Source: Hyphomicrobiales bacterium
GTDB taxonomy: Bacteria; Pseudomonadota; Alphaproteobacteria; Rhizobiales; Rhizobiaceae
NCBI GenBank assembly: GCA_900471605.1
Contig: UCEY01000052.1
Location: 1-62,946, forward strand
DNA: 62,946 nt
Reading direction: 5' to 3'
A program made the translations under genes and the position numbers. Positions 40,294-48,918 of this stretch are shown here, piece after piece. Below the pieces are notes generated by a model, which was given only the letters and a program-made list of their open reading frames with translations, searched no databases and had not been told where the DNA came from. Positions within the stretch are counted from its first letter, which is position 1; each line of letters starts with the position of its first letter.

Positions 40294-41640
40294 CTAATGC
40301 GTCTTGTCGCCGGCGAGATAGTGTTCCAGCCAGTGAATGTCATAATCGCCGTTGGCGATATCCGGATTGTCGACGAGGTCCTGGAAAAGCGGCAGCGTCG
40401 TCTTGATGCCGTCCACGACGAACTCGTCCAGCACGCGGCGCAGGCGCATCATGCATTCGACGCGGGTGCGTCCGTGCACGATCAGCTTGCCGATCAGGCT
40501 GTCGTAATAAGGCGGGATGCGATAGCCCGCATAGGCGCCGGAATCGACGCGCACGCCAAGGCCGCCCGGTGCATGGAAATGCGTGATCGTGCCGGGGGAC
40601 GGCACGAAGGTGCGCGGATCCTCGGCATTGATACGGCATTCGATGGCATGGCCGGAGAACACGATGTCCTCCTGCTTGACGGACAGGCCGCCGCCGGAGG
40701 CGACGCGGATCTGTTCGTGCACGAGGTCGATGCCGGTGATCGCTTCGGTGATCGGGTGTTCGACCTGGAGACGGGTGTTCATTTCGATGAAATAGAACTC
40801 GCCGTTCTCGTAGAGGAACTCGATCGTGCCGGCGCCGCGGTATTTCAGCTTGCGCATCGCATCGGCGCAGATCTCGCCGATCTTCATCCGCTGCTCGACA
40901 TTGAGGGCTGGGGAGTTTGCCTCTTCCCAGACCTTCTGGTGGCGGCGCTGCAGCGAGCAGTCGCGCTCGCCGAGATGGATGGCATTGCCTTCACCGTCGC
41001 CGACCACCTGGATCTCGATATGGCGGGGCTTGCCGAGATATTTTTCCATGTAGACGGCGTCGTTGCCGAATGCGGCGAGCGCCTCGGAGCGGGCCGTCGA
41101 GACGGCCTCGTCGAGATCGGCCTCGGTCTTGGCGACCTTCATGCCGCGCCCGCCGCCGCCGGCGGTCGCCTTGATCAGTACCGGGAAGCCGATCTGACGG
41201 GCGATTTCCATCGCGTTTTCAGGCTTCACCTCGCCGTCGGAGCCGGGAACGACGGGGATGCCGAGTTCCTGCGCGGTCTGCTTGGCGGTGATCTTGTCAC
41301 CCATGATGCGGATATGGTCGGCGGTCGGGCCGATGAAGGTGATGCCGTGCGCGTCGAGGATATCCGCGAACTTGGCGTTTTCCGACAGGAAGCCGTAGCC
41401 CGGATGCACGGCGTCGGCGCCGGTGATCTCGCAGGCGGCAACGATCTGGTGGATGTTCAGATAGCTCTCGCGCGACGGCGGCGGGCCGATGCACACGCTT
41501 TCGTCCGCAAGCCGCACATGCATGGCGTCGGCGTCGGCGGTGGAATGGACCGCGACGGTCGCGATGCCGAGCTCCTTGCAGGCGCGAAGCACGCGAAGCG
41601 CGATTTCACCGCGGTTGGCTATGAGGATCTTGGAAATCAT
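40294..41640 (-). CDS. accC: acetyl-CoA carboxylase, biotin carboxylase subunit
   Basis: 448 aa. Carboxylates biotin on AccB with ATP and bicarbonate, the first step of fatty acid synthesis. The N-terminal MISKILIANRGEIALRVLRAC, the ATP-grasp loop (KATAGGGGRGMKV), the EKYLGKPRHIEIQV block, EMNTRLQVEHPITE and the C-terminal domain (HAIECRINAEDPRTF) are complete. It follows accB by 9 bp. Confidence 0.97.
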   Translation of the reverse strand: MISKILIANRGEIALRVLRACKELGIATVAVHSTADADAMHVRLADESVCIGPPPSRESYLNIHQIVAACEITGADAVHPGYGFLSENAKFADILDAHGITFIGPTADHIRIMGDKITAKQTAQELGIPVVPGSDGEVKPENAMEIARQIGFPVLIKATAGGGGRGMKVAKTEADLDEAVSTARSEALAAFGNDAVYMEKYLGKPRHIEIQVVGDGEGNAIHLGERDCSLQRRHQKVWEEANSPALNVEQRMKIGEICADAMRKLKYRGAGTIEFLYENGEFYFIEMNTRLQVEHPITEAITGIDLVHEQIRVASGGGLSVKQEDIVFSGHAIECRINAEDPRTFVPSPGTITHFHAPGGLGVRVDSGAYAGYRIPPYYDSLIGKLIVHGRTRVECMMRLRRVLDEFVVDGIKTTLPLFQDLVDNPDIANGDYDIHWLEHYLAGDKTH

Positions 41641-41649
41641 GGATGCGCC

Positions 41650-42111
41650 TTACTCGATGACGACGAGCGGTTGGCCATACTCGACAGGCTGAGCGTCGTT
41701 GACCAGGATTTCCGTGACCTTGCCGGAGCGCGGCGAGGGGATCTGGTTCATCGTCTTCATGGCCTCGATGATCAGCAGCGTCTGGCCTTCCTTGACGGTG
41801 GCGCCGACTTCGACGAAGGCGCGCGCGCCCGGGGCCGGGGAGAGATAGATGGTGCCGACCATCGGTGCGGTGACGGCGTTCTTGTTGTCCTGGGCGGCAG
41901 GCGCTGCAGCGGCAACCGGAGCGGCTGCGGCAGCCGGAGCGTAGGCGGGCGCTGCGATCGGGGCCTGGACATACTGCGTCGTGCCGGCGCGCGATACGCG
42001 GATACGCAGATCGTCCTGTTCGACTTCGATCTCGGTGAGGTCGGTCTCGTTGAGAATGTTCGCGAGGTCGCGGATCAGTCCCTTGTCGATACCGTTCTTC
42101 TTGTCAGACAT
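41650..42111 (-). CDS. accB: acetyl-CoA carboxylase biotin carboxyl carrier protein
   Basis: 153 aa. The biotinyl domain at about 78-153 has the biotinylated lysine Lys119 in IIEAMKTMNQ. It is preceded by an Ala/Pro-rich hinge (about 50-74) and an N-terminal region with LIRDLANILNETDLTEIEVE, the standard AccB layout. It is co-transcribed with accC and lies 28 bp after aroQ. Confidence 0.97.
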   Translation of the reverse strand: MSDKKNGIDKGLIRDLANILNETDLTEIEVEQDDLRIRVSRAGTTQYVQAPIAAPAYAPAAAAAPVAAAAPAAQDNKNAVTAPMVGTIYLSPAPGARAFVEVGATVKEGQTLLIIEAMKTMNQIPSPRSGKVTEILVNDAQPVEYGQPLVVIE

Positions 42112-42139
42112 GGCAAACCCTATTGTTCTGTTTATCTTG

Positions 42140-42577
42140 TCAGGCGGTAATGGATTTCAAGGCGTGCAACGCCAGAATGTAGCTCGCGGTGCCAAAACCG
42201 CAGATCACGCCCTTTACCGCCGGTGCGATCATCGAATGATGGCGGAATTCCTCCCGCGCGTGGACATTCGAAATATGAAGCTCGATCACCGGCACGGAGA
42301 TCGCCTTGATGGCGTCGTGCAATGCGATCGAGGTATGGGTAAAGGCGCCGGCATTGATGGCGACGCCCACGGCCTTTTCGTTGGCCTCGTGCATCCAGTC
42401 GATCAGCAGGCCTTCATGATTGCTCTGGCGGAAATCGACTTCGAAGCCGAGTTCCTTGCCGGCCGCGATGCAGTCGTTCTCGACGTCCTTCAGCGTGGCT
42501 GCGCCGTAGATGCCGGGCTCGCGCTTGCCCAGCATGTTGAGATTGGGGCCGTTAAGGACGAAGACCGTCTTGCTCAT
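42140..42577 (-). CDS. aroQ: type II 3-dehydroquinate dehydratase
   Basis: 145 aa from the ATG at 42577. Third step of the shikimate pathway. VFVLNGPNLNMLGKREPGIYG contains the catalytic Tyr and Arg region, AGAFTHTSIALHDAI the substrate loop, and IELHISNVHAREEFRHHS the catalytic His. It heads the aroQ-accB-accC-aat run; the aroQ-accB-accC order is common in Alphaproteobacteria. Confidence 0.96.
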   Translation of the reverse strand: MSKTVFVLNGPNLNMLGKREPGIYGAATLKDVENDCIAAGKELGFEVDFRQSNHEGLLIDWMHEANEKAVGVAINAGAFTHTSIALHDAIKAISVPVIELHISNVHAREEFRHHSMIAPAVKGVICGFGTASYILALHALKSITA

Positions 42578-42709
42578 CGTTACTCTATTGTTCCACACTG
42601 AAATTCAGGGGCCACCTATAGACCGGCGAGGCGGCAAGGGAAAGCCCCCGCCGCGCCGAAAGCCCGTGAGTCCACTGAGATGGAACATCTGTCGGTGAGC
42701 TGTGCCCTG

Positions 42710-43486
42710 TCAGCAGGTCGCCTTGCCGCAGGCGCGCACATTGGCGACCTTCTCCTCGATCGTCTCAAGGCCGACGGCGCCGAACACGGCTTCGTCGCCG
42801 ACCACGTAGGTCGGCGTGCCGGTGATGCCGATCGCGTTGGCGAGCCGGTATGCTTCGCGCACCAGATCATCGTTCGGCTGGTCGGCCATCGACTTGCGGA
42901 TCGCCGCCTCCTTGACGCCGAGAGCGCCGGCGACCGCAATCGCCGTCGCTTCCGAGGCATGAGGTTTGCCGCCGAGCAGCTGGCGGTGGAATTCCGCATA
43001 TTTCTCGGGAGCGACCAGACGCACGGCGTTGGCGACCCGGTGGGCCGCAACCGAGTCCGGCCCGAGGATCGGGAATTCCTTGAGGATAAACCGGACGTTC
43101 TTGTCCTTGGACAGGATGTCGTCCATGTCGGAAAGCGCCCGCTTGCAGTAGCCGCAATTGTAATCGAAGAATTCGACGACCGTGACGTCGCCCTTCGGAT
43201 TGCCGAGCGTGATGTCGGTCGGCGAGGAGAAGATCTCCTGCTTGTTGTCCGCGATCCCCTTTGTCGACTGCTCGACGCGCTGGCTTTGCTGCTTGGCTTC
43301 CAGCGCGTTCTGAACCTCGACCAGCACTTCCGGGTTCTGGATCAGATACTCGCGGATGAATTCGCCCATTTCCTTTTTCTGCTGGTCGTCCAGCGCGAGA
43401 GCTGGGGCGGTCGCGGAAAACGCCAGGGCCAGCACCGAGCCGGCGGCCAACATCTTGAAAACGCGCGTCTTGAACAGGCGGGTCAT
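42710..43486 (-). CDS. DsbA-family thiol:disulfide protein
   Basis: 258 aa. A signal peptide ends near ALA (about residue 32). A helical N-terminal segment resembling the ScsC/Com1 dimerisation or trimerisation region (KKEMGEFIREYLIQNPEVLVEVQNAL) precedes the thioredoxin-like domain. The active site is CGYC (Cys111, Cys114) and the cis-Pro loop is GTPTYVVG. Periplasmic disulfide oxidase or isomerase of the Com1/BdbD-like type. It ends with a cysteine pair (ACGKATC) of unknown role. It lies upstream of aroQ with a 132-bp gap. Confidence 0.9.
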   Translation of the reverse strand: MTRLFKTRVFKMLAAGSVLALAFSATAPALALDDQQKKEMGEFIREYLIQNPEVLVEVQNALEAKQQSQRVEQSTKGIADNKQEIFSSPTDITLGNPKGDVTVVEFFDYNCGYCKRALSDMDDILSKDKNVRFILKEFPILGPDSVAAHRVANAVRLVAPEKYAEFHRQLLGGKPHASEATAIAVAGALGVKEAAIRKSMADQPNDDLVREAYRLANAIGITGTPTYVVGDEAVFGAVGLETIEEKVANVRACGKATC

Positions 43487-43741
43487 TCATATCCTCTTGG
43501 GTCGGCACACGAATCCCGCGCACCATTGTTGCGATTTGTGCCCAAAGTAAGCCAGTCGGGCTTTCCAAAAAACCTCAAAATCATCTCCAGCCGGTTTCGA
43601 CCGGTTCACAACTGCGTATGACGCCCTTCCGGACACTGGCTGGGCGGCGGAATGGAGTCGGAATTCAACAGGTTGGATGCGTTTGCGGAATCGCTTCGGC
43701 AGGCGCTTGATCCGGTTTCTGAAGGTTCGGCGGGACAAAAC

Positions 43742-43772
43742 AAAAACGGCCGCGTTCTACGCGGCCGTTTTT
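43742..43772. terminator. intrinsic terminator after rne
   Basis: AAAAACGGCCGCG and CGCGGCCGTTTTT form a perfect 13-base stem around TTCTA. It lies 18 bp beyond the rne stop on the minus strand and works from either direction. The rest of the 303-bp gap between dsbA and rne contains the dsbA promoter region; no gene is seen there. Confidence 0.85.
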
Positions 43773-43789
43773 CATCGATGTCGGTTGGC

Positions 43790-46783
43790 TCAGAAGAAGC
43801 CGCGGCGCTGCCACCAGCCCGCCTTCTTCGGCTTCGACGGGTCGCCTTCGGCCTCGGGCGCGGCCGCCGGATCGGAACTCTTCACCACCGCCTCTGCGGA
43901 GGAGGAGATGTTGGACGCACGATTGGCCCGGGCCGGCTTTGCTTCGCCGGTATCGGCAGGCTCTACAGTCTCGCTTGCGGGAGCTTCCGCAGCCGGAGCG
44001 ACCTCGGCAGCCTGCGGCTCTTCGCCAAGTGCGGCCTCGACCTGTTCCACAACGGTTTCCACGGGTGCCGGAGCGGAGACCGCCGCCGGGACCTCGTCCG
44101 CAGCCGCTGCATCGGCCGCAGTCGCGGCCTTGCCGCGACGCGAGCGGCGGGGCTTGGCGTCTGCCTTGCCGACAGGGGTCGCTTCCGCTTCGGCGGGGGC
44201 CGCCGCAGCTTCGGCCACGACTTCTTCAGGTGTTTCGGACGCTGCTGCTGCGGCAGGGACTACCGCTGCGTCGCCATCGACTTCGCCGGACGCATCGTCG
44301 TCGGCTGCTTCGTCGTCATCCGAAGCGCTCAGCTCCTGCCCGTCCTCACCGTTACGGTTGCGACGGCCACCGCGCTTGCCGCGACGGCGGCGCTTGCGGC
44401 GGTTGTTTTCGTCCGAATCGGCGTCGGCTGCAGCCGTTGCTTCGGATGCTTCGCCGGATTCGGAAACATCGTCCTCGCCTTCGTCGCCGTCCTCGTCGCC
44501 ATCGGCCATGTCGTCATTGCCGCCCTGGGCGGCCTGGGCGTCTCCGCCGCGCTCGCCGCCGCGGTTGCGCCGACGCCGGCGGCGCTTGCGCTTGCGGCCG
44601 TTCTGGTCGTCGCCCTGCTGCTGGGTGCGCTCGCCATTGGCAGCGGCCGGCTGCGATGAGGCCGCGACCTCTTCCTCTTCTTCCTCGTCGGCCTCGATGA
44701 CGATGTCGTCATCGTCCTCTTCGACGGGGATGGCCGCGAACTGCATCAGGCTTTCGATCTTGACCGGGTTTTCGACCGGCTCGCCGCGATCGATCGCGAA
44801 GTGGCTGGAGCCGATGCTGACATCCGATTCGATGAAGATCGAGACGCCGAAGCGGTTCTCGTAATCGACGATGCTGGAGCGCTTGTGGTTCAAGAGATAG
44901 AGCGCGATCTCCGGCGTGGTACGAACGGTGATGTCATGCGTGGTGTTCTTGAGGAGGTATTCCTCGACGCCGCGCAGTACGTGCAGCGCCACCGACGACT
45001 GCGAGCGCACGTGGCCCGTGCCGCCGCAATGGGTGCAGATCTGCGTCGTGGATTCGAGGACCGAGGCGCGGATGCGCTGGCGCGACATTTCCAGCAGGCC
45101 GAAATGCGAGATGCGGCCGACCTGGATGCGGGCGCGGTCGTTCTTCAGGCAATCCTTCAGCTTCTTCTCGACGGCGCGGTTGTTGCGCTTTTCTTCCATG
45201 TCGATGAAGTCGATGACGATCAGGCCGGCAAGGTCGCGCAGGCGAAGCTGGCGGGCGACTTCTTCCGCTGCTTCCAGGTTGGTCTGGAGCGCGGTTTCCT
45301 CGATCGAATGCTCGCGGGTCGAACGGCCGGAGTTGACGTCGATGGCGACCAGCGCTTCCGTCTGGTTCATGATCAGGTAGCCGCCGGACTTCAGCGTCAC
45401 CTGCGGCTGCAGCATGCGGTCGAGCTGCGCCTCGATGCCCGAACGGGCGAAGATCGGATGCAGGTCGCGATAGGGCTGGACCACCTTGGCGTGGCTCGGC
45501 ATCAGCATCTTCATGAAGTCTTTCGCTTCACGGTAGCCTTCTTCGCCGGACACGATGATCTCGGAAATGTCCTTGTTGTAGAGGTCGCGGATCGAGCGCT
45601 TGATCAGCGAGCCTTCCTCGTAGACGAGGGTGGGCGCGGTCGAGCTCAGCGTCAGCGTGCGGACGTTTTCCCACAGGCGCATCAGGTATTCGAAGTCGCG
45701 CTTGACCTCGACGCGGGTGCGGTTGGCGCCGGCGGTGCGCAGGATCACGCCCATGCCCTGCGGCACGTCGAGCTCGCGGGCGATTTCCTTGAGGCGCTTG
45801 CGGTCCTGCGGCTGGGTGATCTTGCGGGAAATGCCGCCGCCGCGTGCCGTGTTCGGCATCAGTACCGAGTAACGGCCGGCGAGCGAGAGATAGGTGGTGA
45901 GAGCCGCGCCCTTGTTGCCGCGCTCTTCCTTGGCGACCTGCACGAGCAGGATCTGGCGGCGCTTGATGACTTCCTGGATGCGGTACTGCTTGCGCGGCTT
46001 GCGCACGACGCGGTCCGGAACTTCTTCCATCGCGTCTTCGGCGCCGACCGACTCGATCACTTCCTTCTCGCCGTGATCGTCATCGTCGTCGTCATCGAAA
46101 TCGTCGTTGCGGCCGCCGCGGCGGGCATCGACATCTTCCGAGATCGAATCGGTCTCGACCATCGCGGCCATTTCGCCGGGCGTCGAACCGTCGTCGTCAT
46201 GATTGTCGGAGGAGGGCGCGCTTTCGCCCTCGGCGGCTGCGGCTTCCGCAGCGGGTGCTTCGTCAGCGGCGGCTTCGGCCGGCTTCTTGCGGGCGCGGCT
46301 GCGCTTCGGCTTGGCTTTCGGCTTTTCGGCTTCTTCTTCGACGGCAACCGCTTCGACCGGAGTGGCCTCCGCAGCTTCGGCGCCGGCTTCGCTGGCGGGC
46401 TCGGCGGCAGGGGCAGCGATGCCGATATCCGGCTGATCCTGGTTGGCGAGATCGACCACCGGATCGGCGGCCTCGGCCTCGGCGATCTTGCGCTGATCCT
46501 CGGCTTCCTGCTGCATCAGGGCCTGACGGTCGGCGAGCGGGATCTGATAATAATCGGGATGGATTTCGGCAAAGGCGAGGAAGCCGTGACGGTTCCCGCC
46601 GTAGTCGACGAAGGCGGCCTGCAGTGAGGGTTCGACCCTCGTCACCTTCGCCAGATAGATATTGCCGCGTATCTGTTTCTTATGCTGCGATTCGAAATCG
46701 AACTCCTCGATCCGGTTACCGCGAACGACAACTACGCGCGTCTCCTCTTCGTGAGACGCGTCGATAAGCATTTTGTCTGCCAT
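43790..46783 (-). CDS. rne: ribonuclease E/G family protein (RNase E)
   Basis: 997 aa. Endoribonuclease central to mRNA decay and rRNA/tRNA maturation. The S1 domain starts at IRGNIYLAKVTRVEPSLQAAFVDYG but is split by an acidic, Ala/Pro-rich insertion of about 180 residues (roughly 95-275, including a run of Asp). The catalytic DNase I-like part has Asp482 (AIDVNSGRS) and Asp525 (IVIDFIDM), and the Zn-link is Cys583/Cys586 (CTHCGGTGH). The C-terminal 270 residues are a low-complexity Arg-, Ala- and Glu-rich scaffold ending WWQRRGFF. The S1 insertion and short tail are the alphaproteobacterial form. A structured 5' leader lies upstream. Confidence 0.96.
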   Translation of the reverse strand: MADKMLIDASHEEETRVVVVRGNRIEEFDFESQHKKQIRGNIYLAKVTRVEPSLQAAFVDYGGNRHGFLAFAEIHPDYYQIPLADRQALMQQEAEDQRKIAEAEAADPVVDLANQDQPDIGIAAPAAEPASEAGAEAAEATPVEAVAVEEEAEKPKAKPKRSRARKKPAEAAADEAPAAEAAAAEGESAPSSDNHDDDGSTPGEMAAMVETDSISEDVDARRGGRNDDFDDDDDDDHGEKEVIESVGAEDAMEEVPDRVVRKPRKQYRIQEVIKRRQILLVQVAKEERGNKGAALTTYLSLAGRYSVLMPNTARGGGISRKITQPQDRKRLKEIARELDVPQGMGVILRTAGANRTRVEVKRDFEYLMRLWENVRTLTLSSTAPTLVYEEGSLIKRSIRDLYNKDISEIIVSGEEGYREAKDFMKMLMPSHAKVVQPYRDLHPIFARSGIEAQLDRMLQPQVTLKSGGYLIMNQTEALVAIDVNSGRSTREHSIEETALQTNLEAAEEVARQLRLRDLAGLIVIDFIDMEEKRNNRAVEKKLKDCLKNDRARIQVGRISHFGLLEMSRQRIRASVLESTTQICTHCGGTGHVRSQSSVALHVLRGVEEYLLKNTTHDITVRTTPEIALYLLNHKRSSIVDYENRFGVSIFIESDVSIGSSHFAIDRGEPVENPVKIESLMQFAAIPVEEDDDDIVIEADEEEEEEVAASSQPAAANGERTQQQGDDQNGRKRKRRRRRRNRGGERGGDAQAAQGGNDDMADGDEDGDEGEDDVSESGEASEATAAADADSDENNRRKRRRRGKRGGRRNRNGEDGQELSASDDDEAADDDASGEVDGDAAVVPAAAAASETPEEVVAEAAAAPAEAEATPVGKADAKPRRSRRGKAATAADAAAADEVPAAVSAPAPVETVVEQVEAALGEEPQAAEVAPAAEAPASETVEPADTGEAKPARANRASNISSSAEAVVKSSDPAAAPEAEGDPSKPKKAGWWQRRGFF

Positions 46784-47380
46784 TGAAATTCTGCTCCTCG
46801 GCGCCGCCGGGGGAGTGCAGAAAAGGCTGCCACAAGGACAGGCCCGTCATGCAATGCGGTCGTTGCGCCGGATAAAGATGTTCCCGCCGGGCGCATTTGT
46901 GACGGCAACCGGAAAGATGACGGGGAGCGTTGCTCCCGCTGTCTCTCCAGGTTCTGAAAATTGTGCCGCGACATCAAAAACCAAACGAGAATGACGATAC
47001 CATAGGCCCTCGAGGGCCCGATGAATGTGCTCCGTGTGAGCGGTGGGTGGCATGCCACCCGGTACTGTTCCGGCCACCGCCGGATGGATCGAGTATCAGG
47101 ATAAAGTGTAACGACGGCGGATGACTGTCGGTCTCCGGCGCCAGGTCCTGAAGAGGCTGGCCAGCCTATCGGCAGACTATCCCGTCAACACTTTAACCCT
47201 CATGCGCGTTGTATGGTTTATCTGTCACAATAGCAAGGGAAAAGCCAAGTTTGCCATATTCTCGATGGAATTAGACCCCTTATGGATGGCAGGGAACGGG
47301 CGGATGATTCGCATCTTTTGACGTGCAAATGCCTTCTAAAATGGGCACTTTGATGCGAGTGGCGCGATTGCGGTGGGGCT
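46784..47380 (-). promoter_or_regulatory. long leader/intergenic region of rne with two perfect palindromes
   Basis: About 600 bp between the divergent rne and amidase genes without a convincing gene. It contains two perfect palindromes, GGCCCTCGAGGGCC at 47005-47018 and GGGTGGCATGCCACCC at 47045-47060, which as RNA would form stable hairpins in the rne leader. RNase E controls its own mRNA through its leader in E. coli; a similar role is inferred. On the plus side a direct repeat ATGCGAGTGGCG (47353-47364 and 47385-47396) precedes and enters the amidase gene. Confidence 0.45.
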
Positions 47381-48661
47381 TTGAATGCGAGTGGCGTTTT
47401 GAGGGTGGATGTGAAGGCAAGCGCGGCGACGGCCTGCGGCGGAAGCCGGCAGCGGTTTTTTGCACGAATCGGTTGCGTGGCTCTTCTTCTGATCAGCGCC
47501 ATCGCAGCCCTTTCTCCCACTGCCGTTGGCGCCACGCCGCAGCCGCTTCTCGCCTTCAGCGCCCGGGTCGCCGGCGACGAGGCGCGCACCCGCATCGTCA
47601 TCGATTTCGAGAAGAAGCCGGAATTCTCCGTTCATTATGTTGCCGCCCCCGAACGGGTGATCGTCGACCTGCCGGCGACCGCTTTCGGCTTCCCGGCCGA
47701 GGACCTCTCCGCGCGGGGCCTCTTCAAGGATATCCGTTACGGCACGATGGGCGAGGCGAGCGCCCGCATCGTGCTGACCGCCAAGAAGCCGGTGAAACTG
47801 TCGATCGCCGAGGTTCAGTCGAACGACAACGGCAGCTACCGCCTGGTGCTCGATGCGGAAATGGCCTCCAAGGAGGTTTTCGCCGATCTTGTGAAGACCC
47901 AGAACTGGGCGATGCCGCGCGCCGCCGCTCCCGACCCGCTGGCGATGGCGGTGAAGGTGAAGGATAACGTCTTCACTGTCGCCGTCGATGCCGGCCACGG
48001 CGGGATCGATGCCGGCGCGACGGGTGCCGGCACCAAGACGCCCGAAAAGACCATTACGCTCGCCTTCGCCAAGACGCTTGCCGAACGATTGAACAAGGTC
48101 GACGGTATCAAGGCTTTCCTCACCCGCGACGACGACACGTTCCTGTCGCTCTCCGAGCGGGTGACGCTCGCGCGCCAGGGCCACGCCGATCTGTTCGTAT
48201 CGGCGCATGCCGACACGCTCGGCCAGAAGGATATCCGCGGCGCGACCGTTTATACGCTGTCGGACAAGGCCTCCGACCGGATGGCGGAAAACCTCGCGAC
48301 CCGCGAAAACCTCTCGGATGAACTGGCCGGCTATACGCTCCAGAGCGGCCCGCCCGAAGTCGCCGATATCCTGCTCGACCTGACCCGGCGCGAGACCCAG
48401 GCGTTTTCGATCGCGCTTGCGACCAATGTCGTCGAATCCTTCGAAGGGCAGATCGGGCTCATCAACAATCCCCACCGCTACGCGGGTTTCCAGGTTCTGC
48501 GCGCGCCGGACATTCCGTCCGTGCTTCTCGAACTCGGCTTCCTGTCCAATGCCGAGGACGAAAAGCTGCTTCTGGATGAGTCGTGGCGCTCGAAGGTGAT
48601 CGATCGCATGGTCGATGCGATCAGGCGCTATCGGGACCGCGCGGTGGCGAACGGCGGCTGA
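47381..48661 (+). CDS. amiC: N-acetylmuramoyl-L-alanine amidase (AmiC-type, AMIN domain)
   Basis: 426 aa from the TTG at 47381; GTG codons at 47405 and 47411, with GAGGG before them, are at least as likely. A signal peptide/anchor (GCVALLLISAIAALSPTAVGA) leads into an AMIN domain (about 50-150: VAGDEARTRIVIDFEKKPEF) that targets the septum. An Amidase_3 domain follows with the zinc histidine in VAVDAGHGGIDAGATG, a second in LFVSAHADT, and the catalytic Glu in VLLELGFLSNAED. It splits septal peptidoglycan for daughter-cell separation. mrcA follows 257 bp downstream. Confidence 0.93.
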   Translation: MNASGVLRVDVKASAATACGGSRQRFFARIGCVALLLISAIAALSPTAVGATPQPLLAFSARVAGDEARTRIVIDFEKKPEFSVHYVAAPERVIVDLPATAFGFPAEDLSARGLFKDIRYGTMGEASARIVLTAKKPVKLSIAEVQSNDNGSYRLVLDAEMASKEVFADLVKTQNWAMPRAAAPDPLAMAVKVKDNVFTVAVDAGHGGIDAGATGAGTKTPEKTITLAFAKTLAERLNKVDGIKAFLTRDDDTFLSLSERVTLARQGHADLFVSAHADTLGQKDIRGATVYTLSDKASDRMAENLATRENLSDELAGYTLQSGPPEVADILLDLTRRETQAFSIALATNVVESFEGQIGLINNPHRYAGFQVLRAPDIPSVLLELGFLSNAEDEKLLLDESWRSKVIDRMVDAIRRYRDRAVANGG

Positions 48662-48918
48662 TTCTCCCCGCCGCGCGTGGCGCGGGTGCCACAGGCGCCG
48701 GCGAATATGCTGCAGGGGGTGCCGGTTACCGGAAATTGCAGAGTAAGAGCCCTATTTTACTCACATTCGGGCGGTTATTCGAAGATTACCGGGCGCAATG
48801 GACGAGGGGGCAATTGATCCGCTTTCGCCTTGCGCTGGTGCAATCACCGTGCAAAACGCCTGTAACCATGCGATGGTGTGTTCCACGCGCCGAATGAAAG
48901 CTGAACGGTAGCCCCGAT

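Noticed and set aside
47121..47321. 66-codon frame in the rne-amidase intergenic region
   Set aside because: No ribosome-binding site or family resemblance; likely part of the promoter/leader region.
47353..47396. Direct repeat ATGCGAGTGGCG before the amidase gene as an operator
   Set aside because: Spacing of 32 bp and position running into the possible coding start make it more likely a chance or local duplication.
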